Of a stretch of DNA of 64,000 bases, positions 15,980 through 24,117 are shown piece by piece. How positions within the stretch are numbered: position 1 is the first letter of the stretch; each line of letters starts with the position of its first letter. A program made the position numbers and the translations under genes. The notes under the pieces were generated by a model. That model made no database searches, was not told where the DNA came from, and worked only from the letters and a program-made list of their open reading frames with translations. The stretch is from Clostridium vitabionis (lineage in GTDB: Bacteria; Bacillota; Clostridia; Lachnospirales; Lachnospiraceae): the NCBI RefSeq assembly GCF_015351765.1, contig NZ_JADKQA010000001.1, positions 814,394 through 878,393 of the forward strand, in the 5' to 3' direction.

Positions 15980-17572
15980 TCAATTCAGGGTGACATCGTT
16001 AAATCGTGCCGAGCCGTTGGGAAGCACTTCCAACCCGCTGACATTGCTCCGCACGCCGATGCAGACATTCGGGTAGTACAGCGGAAGATAGGGGACATCC
16101 TCCGCGAGGAGCTGCTGAAGATCCGCATAGGTCTTGGCACGGCTGTCCCCGTCGGGCTCCGTCTGCCCTTCTTTCCACAGCGCAGCCGCGTCATCCGAAT
16201 GATAGCTCGTCCAGTAGCACTTGCTGAACCCGTCCGGATCTACCTGGAAGGAGAAAATGGAATCCGCATCCGGATAATCCGCAGTCGCGCTGTTGATCAT
16301 CATCGAATAATTGAGGTTCATGAAGCTGTCCCGGAATGCCGCCGTCTCCTGCTGGTCAATCTGGATCGTAATCCCGATCGACTGGCCTGCCGCCTGGATA
16401 ATCTGCGCCTCCTGGAGCCTCGTGTTATTGCCGGAGGGAATCAGGATCGATGTACTGAACCCGTCCGGGTATGCGCTCTCTGAGAGCTCCTGCTTTGCCG
16501 CATCCGTATGAAAGGCGAGGGCATTCACCGTATCCGAGGTATTGTAGCGGATCGCATTCGGGAGGATGGTATTTGCCGTTTCCCCATAGCCGAATGTGAG
16601 TGCCTTCGTCAGATTCTCACGGTCGATCGCTTGCGCCAGCGCTTGGCGGACATGAACGTCAGAAAAATGTTCATCCAGCGTGTTGAAAAACAGCTCCTCG
16701 ACATTCCAGCTCCCGCTGGTCAGGACACGGGTATCCGCGGCGGAATTGACCGCCTCCGCATTCGCGTAGCTGAGTGATTCCACGGCATCTACCTCGCCGG
16801 CCTTCAGCTGATTGAGCGCCTGATTGCCGTCGCTTACTGTCTTATAGACCAGCTTGTCGATCTTCGGTTCCCCTTCTCTCCAATAGTGTTCGTTTTTCAC
16901 GAACGTGAGATCTCCGCTGGGATCCCAGGAGGAGACGGCAAACGGGCCTGTGCCGACCGGATTCTTGAAAAAGTCTTCCTCGCTCTTCCCCTCCAGATTC
17001 TCCGGAAGGATCCCGTTGGAGAAATTCGCGAGCTCAGCGAGGAATGGTGTGTACGCGGAGCCCAGCGTGATCACCACCGTATGGTCATCCGGGGCAGAAA
17101 CATTGGAGATCTCCCCCTGCAGCGGAAGCGGGCCGTCTGTGCTCAGATGACGGTTGATCGAATACACGACATCCTTCGCGGTCATCGGTGTCCCGTCAGA
17201 AAACTGGACGCCGTCCCTCAGGGTAAAGGTGTAGGTCAGGCCATCGCTGCTGATCGAGTGGTCCTTTGCCAGCCAGTCTGTAATATTGCCATCCTGGTCA
17301 AAGATAACCAGCGGCTCAAAAACCTTGTCGATGGCGAAGGCATTGTTCATGGTGATCTCGCGGTGGAGATCGAAGGAAGTGGTCGAGGAATCCCTCGCAT
17401 AGGTAAATACCTTCCCGCCTGAGGAGGCACCGGAAGATGTCTCTCCGGAAACCCCGGCGCTTCCAATGCTGTCTGTACTTCCCGCTGCCTCCTGAGCCTT
17501 TCCGGAACTGCAGCCGGCGAAAATCCCCGCGGCAAGCCCCGAAATGAGCAGAAGCGTGAAAATCTTTTTCAT
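15980..17572 (-). CDS. Peptide/nickel ABC transporter substrate-binding lipoprotein (SBP family 5)
   Basis: A 530-residue extracellular lipoprotein. The signal peptide ends in a lipobox (F18-A-G-C21), after which a Ser/Gly-rich tether leads into the family 5 solute-binding fold. Family segments include LAKDHSISSDGLTYTFTLRDGVQFSDG, GTGPFAVSSWDPSGD and VRQALAQAIDREN. Family 5 binds oligopeptides, dipeptides, nickel chelates or related compounds; substrate cannot be read directly. It heads the operon with the permeases, ATPases, an amidohydrolase and a lysozyme-like protein, which suggests peptides or wall fragments. A promoter lies at 17666-17693. Confidence 0.93.
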   Translation of the reverse strand: MKKIFTLLLISGLAAGIFAGCSSGKAQEAAGSTDSIGSAGVSGETSSGASSGGKVFTYARDSSTTSFDLHREITMNNAFAIDKVFEPLVIFDQDGNITDWLAKDHSISSDGLTYTFTLRDGVQFSDGTPMTAKDVVYSINRHLSTDGPLPLQGEISNVSAPDDHTVVITLGSAYTPFLAELANFSNGILPENLEGKSEEDFFKNPVGTGPFAVSSWDPSGDLTFVKNEHYWREGEPKIDKLVYKTVSDGNQALNQLKAGEVDAVESLSYANAEAVNSAADTRVLTSGSWNVEELFFNTLDEHFSDVHVRQALAQAIDRENLTKALTFGYGETANTILPNAIRYNTSDTVNALAFHTDAAKQELSESAYPDGFSTSILIPSGNNTRLQEAQIIQAAGQSIGITIQIDQQETAAFRDSFMNLNYSMMINSATADYPDADSIFSFQVDPDGFSKCYWTSYHSDDAAALWKEGQTEPDGDSRAKTYADLQQLLAEDVPYLPLYYPNVCIGVRSNVSGLEVLPNGSARFNDVTLN

Positions 17573-17665
17573 GGTTAACCCTCCCTCTCAAGATCGTTCG
17601 TAACCGTTCAGCACATGCCGGGGCAGCTTAAGATCGGCATGTACAGAACCGCTGCATTTACTCCC

Positions 17666-17693
17666 ATTATATTGCGAGGAAGACTTCTGTCAA
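17666..17693 (-). promoter_or_regulatory. Promoter of the peptide-transporter operon
   Basis: On the minus strand a perfect TTGACA (17693-17688) and perfect TATAAT (17671-17666) are spaced by 16 bp. The start site would be near 17660, giving a leader of about 88 bases. The rest of the 319-base gap holds dispersed repeat copy 1 (17781-17833) and a terminator (17849-17877). Confidence 0.78.
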
Positions 17694-17780
17694 TAACTGT
17701 CCTGTATTTTATTGAATTATTTTTGCAATTTACAAGTACAGTTTTTCTGATCTTTTCATATCCAGTTGAAGGGCAGAAGC

Positions 17781-17833
17781 AAATTTGCATAGCCTGCACT
17801 AAACTCACGCTTCGCCCGCCGGGCTCCCGCGCG
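17781..17833 (-). repeat. Second dispersed repeat family, copy 1
   Basis: The segment reads GCAAATTTGCAT, then AAACTCACGCTTCGCCCGCC and GGGCTCCCGCGCG. A related segment at 50938-51013 shares the same order with an extra 20-bp unit. Both copies lie just beyond the terminator of a minus-strand gene (a HAD gene here, rplS there). Confidence 0.7.
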
Positions 17834-17848
17834 TTAAGTCCCCTGTGT

Positions 17849-17877
17849 AAAAAAGGAGCTGCCGTCTCCGGCAGCCC
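17849..17877 (-). terminator. Terminator of the Cof-type phosphatase gene
   Basis: On the minus strand GGGCTGCCG and CGGCAGCTCC pair around a GAGA loop and are followed by TTTTTT. It lies 15 bases after the stop at 17892. Confidence 0.85.
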
Positions 17878-17891
17878 TTCCCAATGGCTCA

Positions 17892-18707
17892 TCAGATAAA
17901 TCCCAGTTTTCGGAACGCATTGGCAAATCCGTCATCTCCGATGTTGTCGGTAACCATATCTGCCGCGTTCAGCGCATCCGGTGTTCCGTTTCCCATCGCG
18001 ATCGCGCGACCCGCCGTTTTCAGCATGGGGATGTCATTGCCGCTGTCACCGATGGCGATGGTATCCCGGAGGTCAGCGCCAACCGCCCGGCAGAGCTCAC
18101 GAATCCCATAACCCTTGTCAACACCGGCGATGCTCCCCTCGCCGCCATAGGGAACGGGGCACGGAAAGCTGAACGGGAGAAAATCAAATTGATCCGTCCA
18201 CATCCAGGTCAGCGCGTCGGTCGGGACAACACTGCCGAAAAACATGAACTTTTCCGTATCCTTCAGGTCTTCGACCGTATCGACCGGTGCGGGAAGCAGG
18301 AGCAGCCGTTTATTCGTCTCACCCAGCCGCTTCTGTGTCTCATTGGAGATCATCGTATATGTTGCCAGCTGCCTCCGAAGAATATAGCTTCCCCTGTGGT
18401 TCTGGCACACCACGAGGTATTCATGTCCCGAGGCGTAGCGCACAAACCTCTGCATGACGCTGTCCTCCACCGTCCGCTGGACAACACATTTTCCCTCATA
18501 GGTAACCCGCGCACCCGCGGATGACACGATCCCGTCAAAACCAATATCCAGGACATTCTGCTCGATCTCCGCTTCCGGCCTTCCGCTGCAGATCAGAACC
18601 TTGCAGCCATTTTCCCGAAGCTTATGGATCGCCGTCACGGTAGATTCCGCGATACTCCCGTCAAACTGGCGGATTGTCCCGTCAATATCCGCAAAAATAT
18701 AAATCAT
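17892..18707 (-). CDS. Cof-type HAD-superfamily phosphatase
   Basis: A 271-residue type IIB HAD hydrolase. Motif I is FADIDGTI (nucleophile and acid/base Asp), motif II SGRPE, the conserved Lys lies in DKGYGI, and motif III/IV is GDSGNDIPMLK. Such enzymes dephosphorylate sugar phosphates or FMN-like substrates in the cytosol; specificity is unknown. The start at 18707 (MIYIFADID) is chosen because AGGAGG lies eight bases upstream and motif I must be near the N-terminus. It is monocistronic, with its own promoter and terminator. Confidence 0.92.
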   Translation of the reverse strand: MIYIFADIDGTIRQFDGSIAESTVTAIHKLRENGCKVLICSGRPEAEIEQNVLDIGFDGIVSSAGARVTYEGKCVVQRTVEDSVMQRFVRYASGHEYLVVCQNHRGSYILRRQLATYTMISNETQKRLGETNKRLLLLPAPVDTVEDLKDTEKFMFFGSVVPTDALTWMWTDQFDFLPFSFPCPVPYGGEGSIAGVDKGYGIRELCRAVGADLRDTIAIGDSGNDIPMLKTAGRAIAMGNGTPDALNAADMVTDNIGDDGFANAFRKLGFI

Positions 18708-18735
18708 CACCCTATCCTCCTGAACAGATATCTTT

Positions 18736-18764
18736 ATTTTAAGATATCGGGCGGAATAGCTCAA
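18736..18764 (-). promoter_or_regulatory. Promoter of the Cof-type phosphatase gene
   Basis: Minus-strand TTGAGC (18764-18759) and TAAAAT (18741-18736) are spaced 17 bp, 29 bases before the start codon. Confidence 0.6.
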
Positions 18765-18899
18765 GAAAAATGCGAAGGCTTTACCATTTTTCCCCCTTAT
18801 GCTAGAATTAGGATAAAATTATTCGGATAATCCTGTGTTTTTACGAACCAATCAGCAAGTCAGACAGCATCTGTACAGCGCGGAAAGGAAGGTTAATCC

Positions 18900-19955
18900 A
18901 TGGCAGGGGAACTTACCTATCATGATCAGGAAAATATCGAGAATACCAAGCGCATGCGCGCCATACTCCGGGAACTCCCGCTGTTCTGCCGGGATTTTTT
19001 TACCGGTATTGAAACCAGGACTTCCGCACGCACGCGGCTTGCCTACGCCTACGACCTGAAGACATTTTTCGAATACCTTCATCGGGAAAATCCGGTTCTG
19101 TCAAAGACGCCGATCCGCAGTCTCACGATCGATGTGCTCGAGGAAATCACCCTGCAGGACATTGAGGAATATATGGACTACCTCAAATGCTATGACACCG
19201 ATTCGCGGAGCGATGTGACCAACGCGGAGCGCGGAATCATGCGGAAAATTTCCTCACTCAAAAGCTTTTACAACTATTACTTCCGCAGGGAAATGATTAA
19301 GAACAATCCTGCTGCGCTCGTCGAGCTCCCCAAGATTCATGATAAGGAGATCATCCGCTTTGAGGTTGACGAGGTTGCCCAGTTTCTCGACGAGGTTGAT
19401 GACGGCAAGGATCTGACCGACCGCCAGAAAAAATTTCACGAGAGAACCCGCGTCCGCGACCTGGCGATGATGACTCTTATGCTCGGCACGGGAATCCGTG
19501 TTTCCGAGTGCGTCGGCATCAATATCAGCGATGTAGACTTTCATGTGGATGGCATACGGATTCACAGGAAAGGCGGAAAGGAAGTGATCATCTACTTCGG
19601 TGATGAGGTGGAGGCTGCCCTCCGCGACTATATGAACGAACGGGAAAAGATCACCGCGGAACCCGGAAGCGAGGATGCCCTCTTCCTGTCCCTTCAAAAT
19701 AAACGGATCAATGTCCGCTCTGTCGAGAAAATGGTCAAAAAATATGCGCAGATTGTGACTCCGCTGAAAAAAATCACGCCGCACAAACTGCGCAGTACTT
19801 ATGGCACAAATCTCTACCGGGAAACCGGGGACATCTACCTGGTGGCGGATGTCCTCGGCCACGCGGATGTCAATACAACCAAAAAGCACTACGCCGCGAT
19901 CGAGGATCAGCGCCGGAGAAGCGCGCGGGATAAGGTCAAGCTCAGGGAACCCTGA
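18900..19955 (+). CDS. XerC/XerD-like tyrosine recombinase
   Basis: A 351-residue site-specific recombinase. An N-terminal SAM-like core-binding domain (about 25-145) precedes the catalytic domain. The catalytic set is complete: R200 in GTGIRVSE, K224 in the beta-hairpin (RKGGK), H295-x-x-R298 in HKLRSTYG, H321 in LGHAD and nucleophile Y331. The length and overall architecture are those of a XerC/D-type chromosomal recombinase rather than a phage integrase. No attachment site or flanking mobile genes are seen, which also argues for a housekeeping role such as dimer resolution. GGAAGG lies about 10 bases before the ATG. It is convergent with the DUF4125 gene, only 12 bases away. Confidence 0.9.
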   Translation: MAGELTYHDQENIENTKRMRAILRELPLFCRDFFTGIETRTSARTRLAYAYDLKTFFEYLHRENPVLSKTPIRSLTIDVLEEITLQDIEEYMDYLKCYDTDSRSDVTNAERGIMRKISSLKSFYNYYFRREMIKNNPAALVELPKIHDKEIIRFEVDEVAQFLDEVDDGKDLTDRQKKFHERTRVRDLAMMTLMLGTGIRVSECVGINISDVDFHVDGIRIHRKGGKEVIIYFGDEVEAALRDYMNEREKITAEPGSEDALFLSLQNKRINVRSVEKMVKKYAQIVTPLKKITPHKLRSTYGTNLYRETGDIYLVADVLGHADVNTTKKHYAAIEDQRRRSARDKVKLREP

Positions 19956-19967
19956 GAGGGGGCGTGA

Positions 19968-20609
19968 TCAGCCTTCCGGCTGCCGGTTCTCCGCATCCGT
20001 GAGGCTCCGGTATCCATATTGCCGGACCATTGAGGTCATGATCAGCAGTGCCAGATTCTCACCGCGCGCCTTGAGTTCGAGAAGAAACTTCCGGTATAAC
20101 TCGAGTGTATGCGCGGAATAGGTCGACAGCTCCCCACGTTCATACGTCTCAAAGGAAGTCTCATACGACGTATCCTCCCGGGTATACAGGACACGATTCC
20201 CAGACGATAGGCGCGGATACTCCCGGCAATATTCCTCCATCCAGGAGATCTCCTGGGCTACACATTCCTCAATGATTTCCCGGGATTGTTCCGGAATCTC
20301 GGGCAGGGCAGAGCTGAATCTCCGGTATTCTTCCGGTGCCGTGGACGCCATCATCCGCGCATATTTTTCCATGGGAAGGTTCCGCCCCGTCCGAAGGGCG
20401 TCCCTGAGATCCTTAAGATAGCTCTCCGCCAGTTCCTGCGGCCAGGCAGAAAATTGAGCCCGTCTCATGATAGCAAATGTGTCCGGTCTGTCCTGGCAGT
20501 CTGCCCGGCCGCCTTCATTGTGGACGCGCTGAAACATCTCCCACTCTATCGCGATGATTTTTTCTTTAACCGATTCCGGCGCACTCGTCCGCGCCTCATT
20601 TTTTTTCAT
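19968..20609 (-). CDS. DUF4125 family protein
   Basis: A 213-residue soluble, largely helical protein. The segment IAIEWEMFQRVHNEGG...DTFAIMRRAQFSAWP near the N-terminus and SYETSFETYERGELSTYS near residue 160 match my memory of the DUF4125 family, whose function is unknown. The start at 20609 (MKKNEARTS) follows a GGGAGG site by 11 bases, so the chain upstream of it is probably not translated. It is the third gene of a cluster with a DUF4037 nucleotidyltransferase-like protein and a TPR protein. The gene overlaps none of its neighbours but ends 12 bases from the convergent recombinase gene. Confidence 0.82.
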   Translation of the reverse strand: MKKNEARTSAPESVKEKIIAIEWEMFQRVHNEGGRADCQDRPDTFAIMRRAQFSAWPQELAESYLKDLRDALRTGRNLPMEKYARMMASTAPEEYRRFSSALPEIPEQSREIIEECVAQEISWMEEYCREYPRLSSGNRVLYTREDTSYETSFETYERGELSTYSAHTLELYRKFLLELKARGENLALLIMTSMVRQYGYRSLTDAENRQPEG

Positions 20610-20665
20610 TGGATCATTACCTCCCGCGAACCCGGGAGCTACACTCGTAAGTCGGTGTCCTCTCG

Positions 20666-21679
20666 TTAACCTTCCAGGACATGGCATCGGGCAAGCTCAG
20701 GATCCTGAATCTTAGCCATGATATCCCACGTATGGCGCTCCAGAAAATTGTCCGTGCCCTCAGTCAGTCCTTCCCTGCGGAGCTCGGATAGCGTAAGCCG
20801 GCAGATCTCCTCGATTTTCTGTACACATGGGTCATTCTGGTTGACTTCCGGCAGCGTTTCCGGATGTTCCCAGAGGGATACATCCGGCCGAAGCCGGGAA
20901 ATTTCGCCAATCAGGGGCACTGCCCCGGCAAGCCGCATCGGTCCCGAAAAACGCGGCCCAAAGATGAGATGCTTTCCATCCCGAAGGTCGGTCAGCCCCC
21001 GATATAGCCATTTGTCATACGGGGCATAGACGGAATTGCAGAGATAGATCATCCGCATGGCGCTCCGCATAAAGTCCGCGAGTGCAAGGCAGGCCGAAAC
21101 CACATCCCCGCGCCGCATCGCCCGCGCGTAATTGTACTGGCCGGAGCGCGACATCTCCGCGGCTCTGGCAGCGATCTTCTTGACCCGCACATCCTCCGGG
21201 TAATACGCCCGCACGGCATCCCGGATCCGGGAAAACTCTCCTGCCGGATCCTGATACACCTCGCCGCCGGAAAGCAGGCAGAGAAAATGCTCAGGAAGGT
21301 TCAGCCAGCGGCGCAGGTTCCGCGGCGGCTGTTCGGCGCCCATAAAGCGGGCAAAAAAGCTGTGAAGTTCCATGACGCCGACGCGCCCGGCCCCGCGCCT
21401 GGTTTCCAGCCGGCGGACACCCAGAAATTCCCCAGGCAGCTGCTCGTATGCTGCCTGCAGCCTGCGCCCATAACGCTCTGCGTCTTCCGGGGAAAGCCAG
21501 ATGCAGAAGCCGGGTCCGAAATCGTGATCCTGTGAAAATTCATCATCAAATCCGAGGCACTCCGAGCCCTCGCCGACAAGGCCGACGGCCGCCCGCTCCA
21601 TCATCTCCGGAAACTCCCGGCGAAGAATCGTGCCTGCGCATTCCTCAAAATAGCGCCTGCAAAGTTCAAGTCCTTTCAT
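20666..21679 (-). CDS. DUF4037 family protein with nucleotidyltransferase-like motif
   Basis: A 337-residue soluble protein. The N-terminal region contains GEGSECLGFDDEFSQDHDFG, in which G38-S39 and D51-x-D53 are arranged as in the GS...DxD active site of minimal nucleotidyltransferases. A helical C-terminal domain follows, as in the DUF4037 family. Catalysis and substrate are unknown; transfer of a nucleotide to a small molecule, protein or RNA is only an inference from the motif. Adjacent GTG (21682) and ATG (21679) starts are possible. It lies between the TPR gene (29 bases upstream) and the DUF4125 gene, so the three probably share a transcript. Confidence 0.82.
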   Translation of the reverse strand: MKGLELCRRYFEECAGTILRREFPEMMERAAVGLVGEGSECLGFDDEFSQDHDFGPGFCIWLSPEDAERYGRRLQAAYEQLPGEFLGVRRLETRRGAGRVGVMELHSFFARFMGAEQPPRNLRRWLNLPEHFLCLLSGGEVYQDPAGEFSRIRDAVRAYYPEDVRVKKIAARAAEMSRSGQYNYARAMRRGDVVSACLALADFMRSAMRMIYLCNSVYAPYDKWLYRGLTDLRDGKHLIFGPRFSGPMRLAGAVPLIGEISRLRPDVSLWEHPETLPEVNQNDPCVQKIEEICRLTLSELRREGLTEGTDNFLERHTWDIMAKIQDPELARCHVLEG

Positions 21680-21708
21680 CACGCAGCCTTAGCTTTCCTC
21701 CCATGACC

Positions 21709-22542
21709 TCAGGAGTTTTCTTTCCGGGAAGGGGATTCCTGCGATTTTGCCATAAGTTCCCGGACAAACGCGATATTCTTCTCCAGCATCCGGCAGTAGT
21801 CATTCTCCCCGTACCGGTCTTTTGTCTCCTTGAGCGCCTTCTGATAATCGTCGATGGCTTCAGCATAGTCGTGATTGCGGACGGCAAGCTCGCCGGACGC
21901 GGCCAGGAGTGCTGCAAAATGCGGATCCCGTGATCCCTCCTCGGAGGCAAAATAGAGATACACCTCCTGCAGGGTATCCGCTGCCTCCTTGAGGCGCTCA
22001 AGCCGCATAAGGGCGTAGGCGATGCTGATCCTTGTTACCGCCGCCTCGCCGGCACAGTCATCGAGCCCGGAGACGATCTCCAGCGCGCTCTCGAGGTATT
22101 CCAGCGCCTTCCCGGCATCCCCCTTCGCCTCATAGACGCTGCTGATATTGTTGAAGAGGCTGGCCATCTGGTAGCTGCCGTCCAGGCCGTTCTGCCGGAA
22201 CAGGTTTCCGGCTGCCGCATAAAGCTCGAGAGCCCGGTCATAATCTCCTGCCCTGCTGTATGCCGTTGCGGCATTGAGCAGGGTTGTCCCATGCTGAGCG
22301 GTTCCGGTGAGGTTTAACCGGTCAACAAGCCCGAGAGCCTCCCCGGCGCACTCCGCCGCCTGACCTGCGCGGCCGGTCGTCCGGTAGAGACCCATAAGTT
22401 CGTTCAGAAGGGTAAGGCGCGAGGCGTCATCCGCCATAAGCCTGGCGTCCTCAAGCCAGTTATTCAGCATCTTTTCCGCTTCCGGAAGATTCCCGTCCGC
22501 GTAGAGGCTGTCCAGTTTTTCCAGTTGATCTTTCAATTCCAT
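21709..22542 (-). CDS. Tetratricopeptide-repeat protein
   Basis: A 277-residue soluble helical protein built of TPR units; repeats are clear at about residues 75-110 (LLNAATAYSRAGDYDRALEL), 115-150 (SLFNNISSVYEAKGDAGKAL) and 155-190 (RISIAYALMRLERLKEA). Such solenoids bind partner proteins or peptides. The start at 22542 (MELKDQLEKL) follows AAAGGAA; the upstream in-frame ATG has no ribosome binding site. It is the first gene of the cluster with DUF4037 and DUF4125 genes and would be the sensor or scaffold of a three-protein system, if they act together. A possible extended -10 (TGATATACT) is at 22624-22632. Confidence 0.85.
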   Translation of the reverse strand: MELKDQLEKLDSLYADGNLPEAEKMLNNWLEDARLMADDASRLTLLNELMGLYRTTGRAGQAAECAGEALGLVDRLNLTGTAQHGTTLLNAATAYSRAGDYDRALELYAAAGNLFRQNGLDGSYQMASLFNNISSVYEAKGDAGKALEYLESALEIVSGLDDCAGEAAVTRISIAYALMRLERLKEAADTLQEVYLYFASEEGSRDPHFAALLAASGELAVRNHDYAEAIDDYQKALKETKDRYGENDYCRMLEKNIAFVRELMAKSQESPSRKENS

Positions 22543-22669
22543 AGTCACTATTCCTTTCCGCCTGTTCTCAGTTTCCTCATCGGCAGGCTGCGGCAAAAGC
22601 AGAATGATATCCAAGCACAGTATAGTATATCAGAAAATCATCCGGATTGCCGGGACTGATCAGAATTGT

Positions 22670-23191
22670 TCAACGGAAATAGCACACGGTGAGATAATGC
22701 CCGGCATGAATATCCAGCCCGGAAATACTGTTCATGTGGCGGAGCTCGTCGACATACTCCTCATCAGTCATCCCGGAATGCCGGTTATATTCCCTGGCAA
22801 TCGACCAGAGCGTGTCGCCGCTGCGGACAGGGACGCTGGTATAATACTTCCGGTATCCGTCCCGATCTGCACGGATCATAGATAAATATTCGTCATGAGC
22901 ATCATTTTTCCCGACATCCGCGGCAGCCGGGCCTATACCCTCAGAGAGGGAAAGCAGGCCGGATATGAGAAGAATAGCTGTGCTGGCAAGAAAGAAGGTG
23001 AGCAGCATCCGGCATGCCCTGACGACGGGTTCCGGGCGCAGCCTGCCAAAGGGCAGGCTGCATCTCTCACGGAAGTTTCTCTTCCCGGATCCCGCTGCGG
23101 CCTCACCGGACTGCGGATAGAGCGTGATGATCTCCGGACCGGGAAAAAACGATGTCTTCGCTGCGGCTGATGAAGAATGCACTGATGCCAT
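22670..23191 (-). CDS. yneA: YneA-like LysM protein, probable SOS cell-division inhibitor
   Basis: The product is about 173 residues. An N-terminal cytoplasmic segment of about 65 residues is followed by one membrane helix (LLTFFLASTAILLISGLLSL) and an extracellular LysM domain (VPVRSGDTLWSIAREY) that would bind peptidoglycan. B. subtilis YneA has the same order of parts but only about 105 residues, so the N-terminal part is longer here. The start at 23191 is the first ATG with a G-rich site upstream; it is not certain. The gene is divergent from lexA, and its promoter contains LexA boxes, as for yneA in Bacillus. It would delay division during DNA damage. Confidence 0.8.
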   Translation of the reverse strand: MASVHSSSAAAKTSFFPGPEIITLYPQSGEAAAGSGKRNFRERCSLPFGRLRPEPVVRACRMLLTFFLASTAILLISGLLSLSEGIGPAAADVGKNDAHDEYLSMIRADRDGYRKYYTSVPVRSGDTLWSIAREYNRHSGMTDEEYVDELRHMNSISGLDIHAGHYLTVCYFR

Positions 23192-23271
23192 AAAGCTGAT
23201 GCCCCCTTTTTTCTGAAACCGTCCGTCAAGCCCTGCTCGGCAACCGGATGTTCGGCAAACATGTATTCGTA

Positions 23272-23285
23272 AGAACATTCGTTCT
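23272..23285. promoter_or_regulatory. LexA box 1
   Basis: AGAACATTCGTTCT is a perfect palindrome matching the Gram-positive LexA/DinR core GAAC-N4-GTTC. It lies in the 5' leader of the yneA-like gene, downstream of its promoter. Confidence 0.9.
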
Positions 23286-23300
23286 TTAATTCCTGAGCTG

Positions 23301-23329
23301 ATTATAAAATGCGAACATCCGTTTGTCAA
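23301..23329 (-). promoter_or_regulatory. Promoter of the yneA-like gene
   Basis: A consensus TTGACA (23329-23324) and consensus TATAAT (23306-23301) are spaced exactly 17 bp on the minus strand. LexA box 2 occupies the spacer, so repression by promoter occlusion is expected. Confidence 0.9.
23312..23325. promoter_or_regulatory. LexA box 2
   Basis: CGAACATCCGTTTG differs from the ideal GAAC-N4-GTTC at one position. It lies between the -35 and -10 boxes of the yneA-like promoter. Confidence 0.85.
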
Positions 23330-23347
23330 TCGAACAAATCATAAATT

Positions 23348-23361
23348 CGAACAATAGTTTG
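23348..23361. promoter_or_regulatory. LexA box 3
   Basis: CGAACAATAGTTTG, one change from ideal, overlaps the -35 box of the lexA promoter, giving autorepression. Confidence 0.85.
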
Positions 23362-23387
23362 CTTTTTCTCCCCCGCTGTGGTATCAT
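23359..23387 (+). promoter_or_regulatory. Promoter of lexA
   Basis: TTGCTT (23359-23364) and TATCAT (23382-23387) are spaced 17 bp. The -35 box overlaps LexA box 3. Confidence 0.7.
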
Positions 23388-23445
23388 GACATCAGGTAAA
23401 TGATTAAGTTCCGGCAGTGTTCCGGCTGCCCCGGAGGAATCGAAT

Positions 23446-24066
23446 ATGGCAAAATCAACCGAACTGTCCGACAAGCAGAAGGAAATTCTCGAATATATCA
23501 AGGAAGCATTGCTGAACCGCGGCTATCCGCCTACCGTGCGCGAAATCTGTGAAAAAGTCCACCTGAAATCGACTTCCTCGGTACACGCCCATCTCGGCGC
23601 CCTGGAAAAGAAGGGATACATCCGGCGGGATCCGTCAAAGCCGAGGGCAATTGAGATCGTGGATGAGGACTTCTCTCTTCCCCACCGGGATATCGTCAGC
23701 ATTCCCCTGATCGGCACTGTTGCCGCAGGCCTCCCGATTCTTGCCGAGCAGAATATCGAGGGATATTTTCCCATGCCCGCAGAGATGCTCCCCAACAAGC
23801 AGGTTTTCATGCTGAAAGTCAAGGGGGACAGCATGGTCGATGTAGGTATCTACAGCGGGGACAGCGTCATCGTGGAGCAGGAGGACACCGCCACAAACGG
23901 CGAGATTGTCGTCGCCCTGGTCGACGACTCCGCCACCGTCAAGCGTTTTTATAAGGAGAAGAATTTCTACCGGCTTCAACCGGAGAATACCACGATGCCT
24001 CCCATCATTGTGGATCATGTCAAGATTCTCGGAAAAGTGATCGGGCTGATCCGGATGATGCACTGA
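23446..24066 (+). CDS. lexA: LexA repressor
   Basis: A 206-residue repressor of the SOS regulon. The N-terminal winged helix-turn-helix (residues about 8-65, with TVREICEKVHLKSTSSVHAHL) binds the boxes found upstream. The C-terminal S24 peptidase domain has the cleavage site A94-G95, nucleophile S129 in GDSMVD and general base K166 in ATVKRFY. RecA filaments stimulate self-cleavage, which releases the regulon. Length and residues are normal. A CCGGAGGAATCGAAT ribosome binding region lies just upstream of the ATG. Divergent transcription with a yneA-like gene is the classic Firmicutes arrangement. Confidence 0.97.
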   Translation: MAKSTELSDKQKEILEYIKEALLNRGYPPTVREICEKVHLKSTSSVHAHLGALEKKGYIRRDPSKPRAIEIVDEDFSLPHRDIVSIPLIGTVAAGLPILAEQNIEGYFPMPAEMLPNKQVFMLKVKGDSMVDVGIYSGDSVIVEQEDTATNGEIVVALVDDSATVKRFYKEKNFYRLQPENTTMPPIIVDHVKILGKVIGLIRMMH

Positions 24067-24117
24067 TTCCTGCACTTTTCCGTCAGCTGACAGGGCTTTT
24101 TGCCGCATATTTTTGAC

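Noticed and set aside
17573-17891. A riboswitch in the leader of the peptide-transporter operon
   Set aside because: The promoter leaves only about 88 bases of leader, with no recognisable aptamer; the remaining features are a terminator and a dispersed repeat.
18900-19955. The tyrosine recombinase as the integrase of a mobile element
   Set aside because: No att-like repeats, tRNA end, relaxase, capsid or cargo genes flank it, and composition matches the surroundings; a chromosomal Xer-like role fits better.
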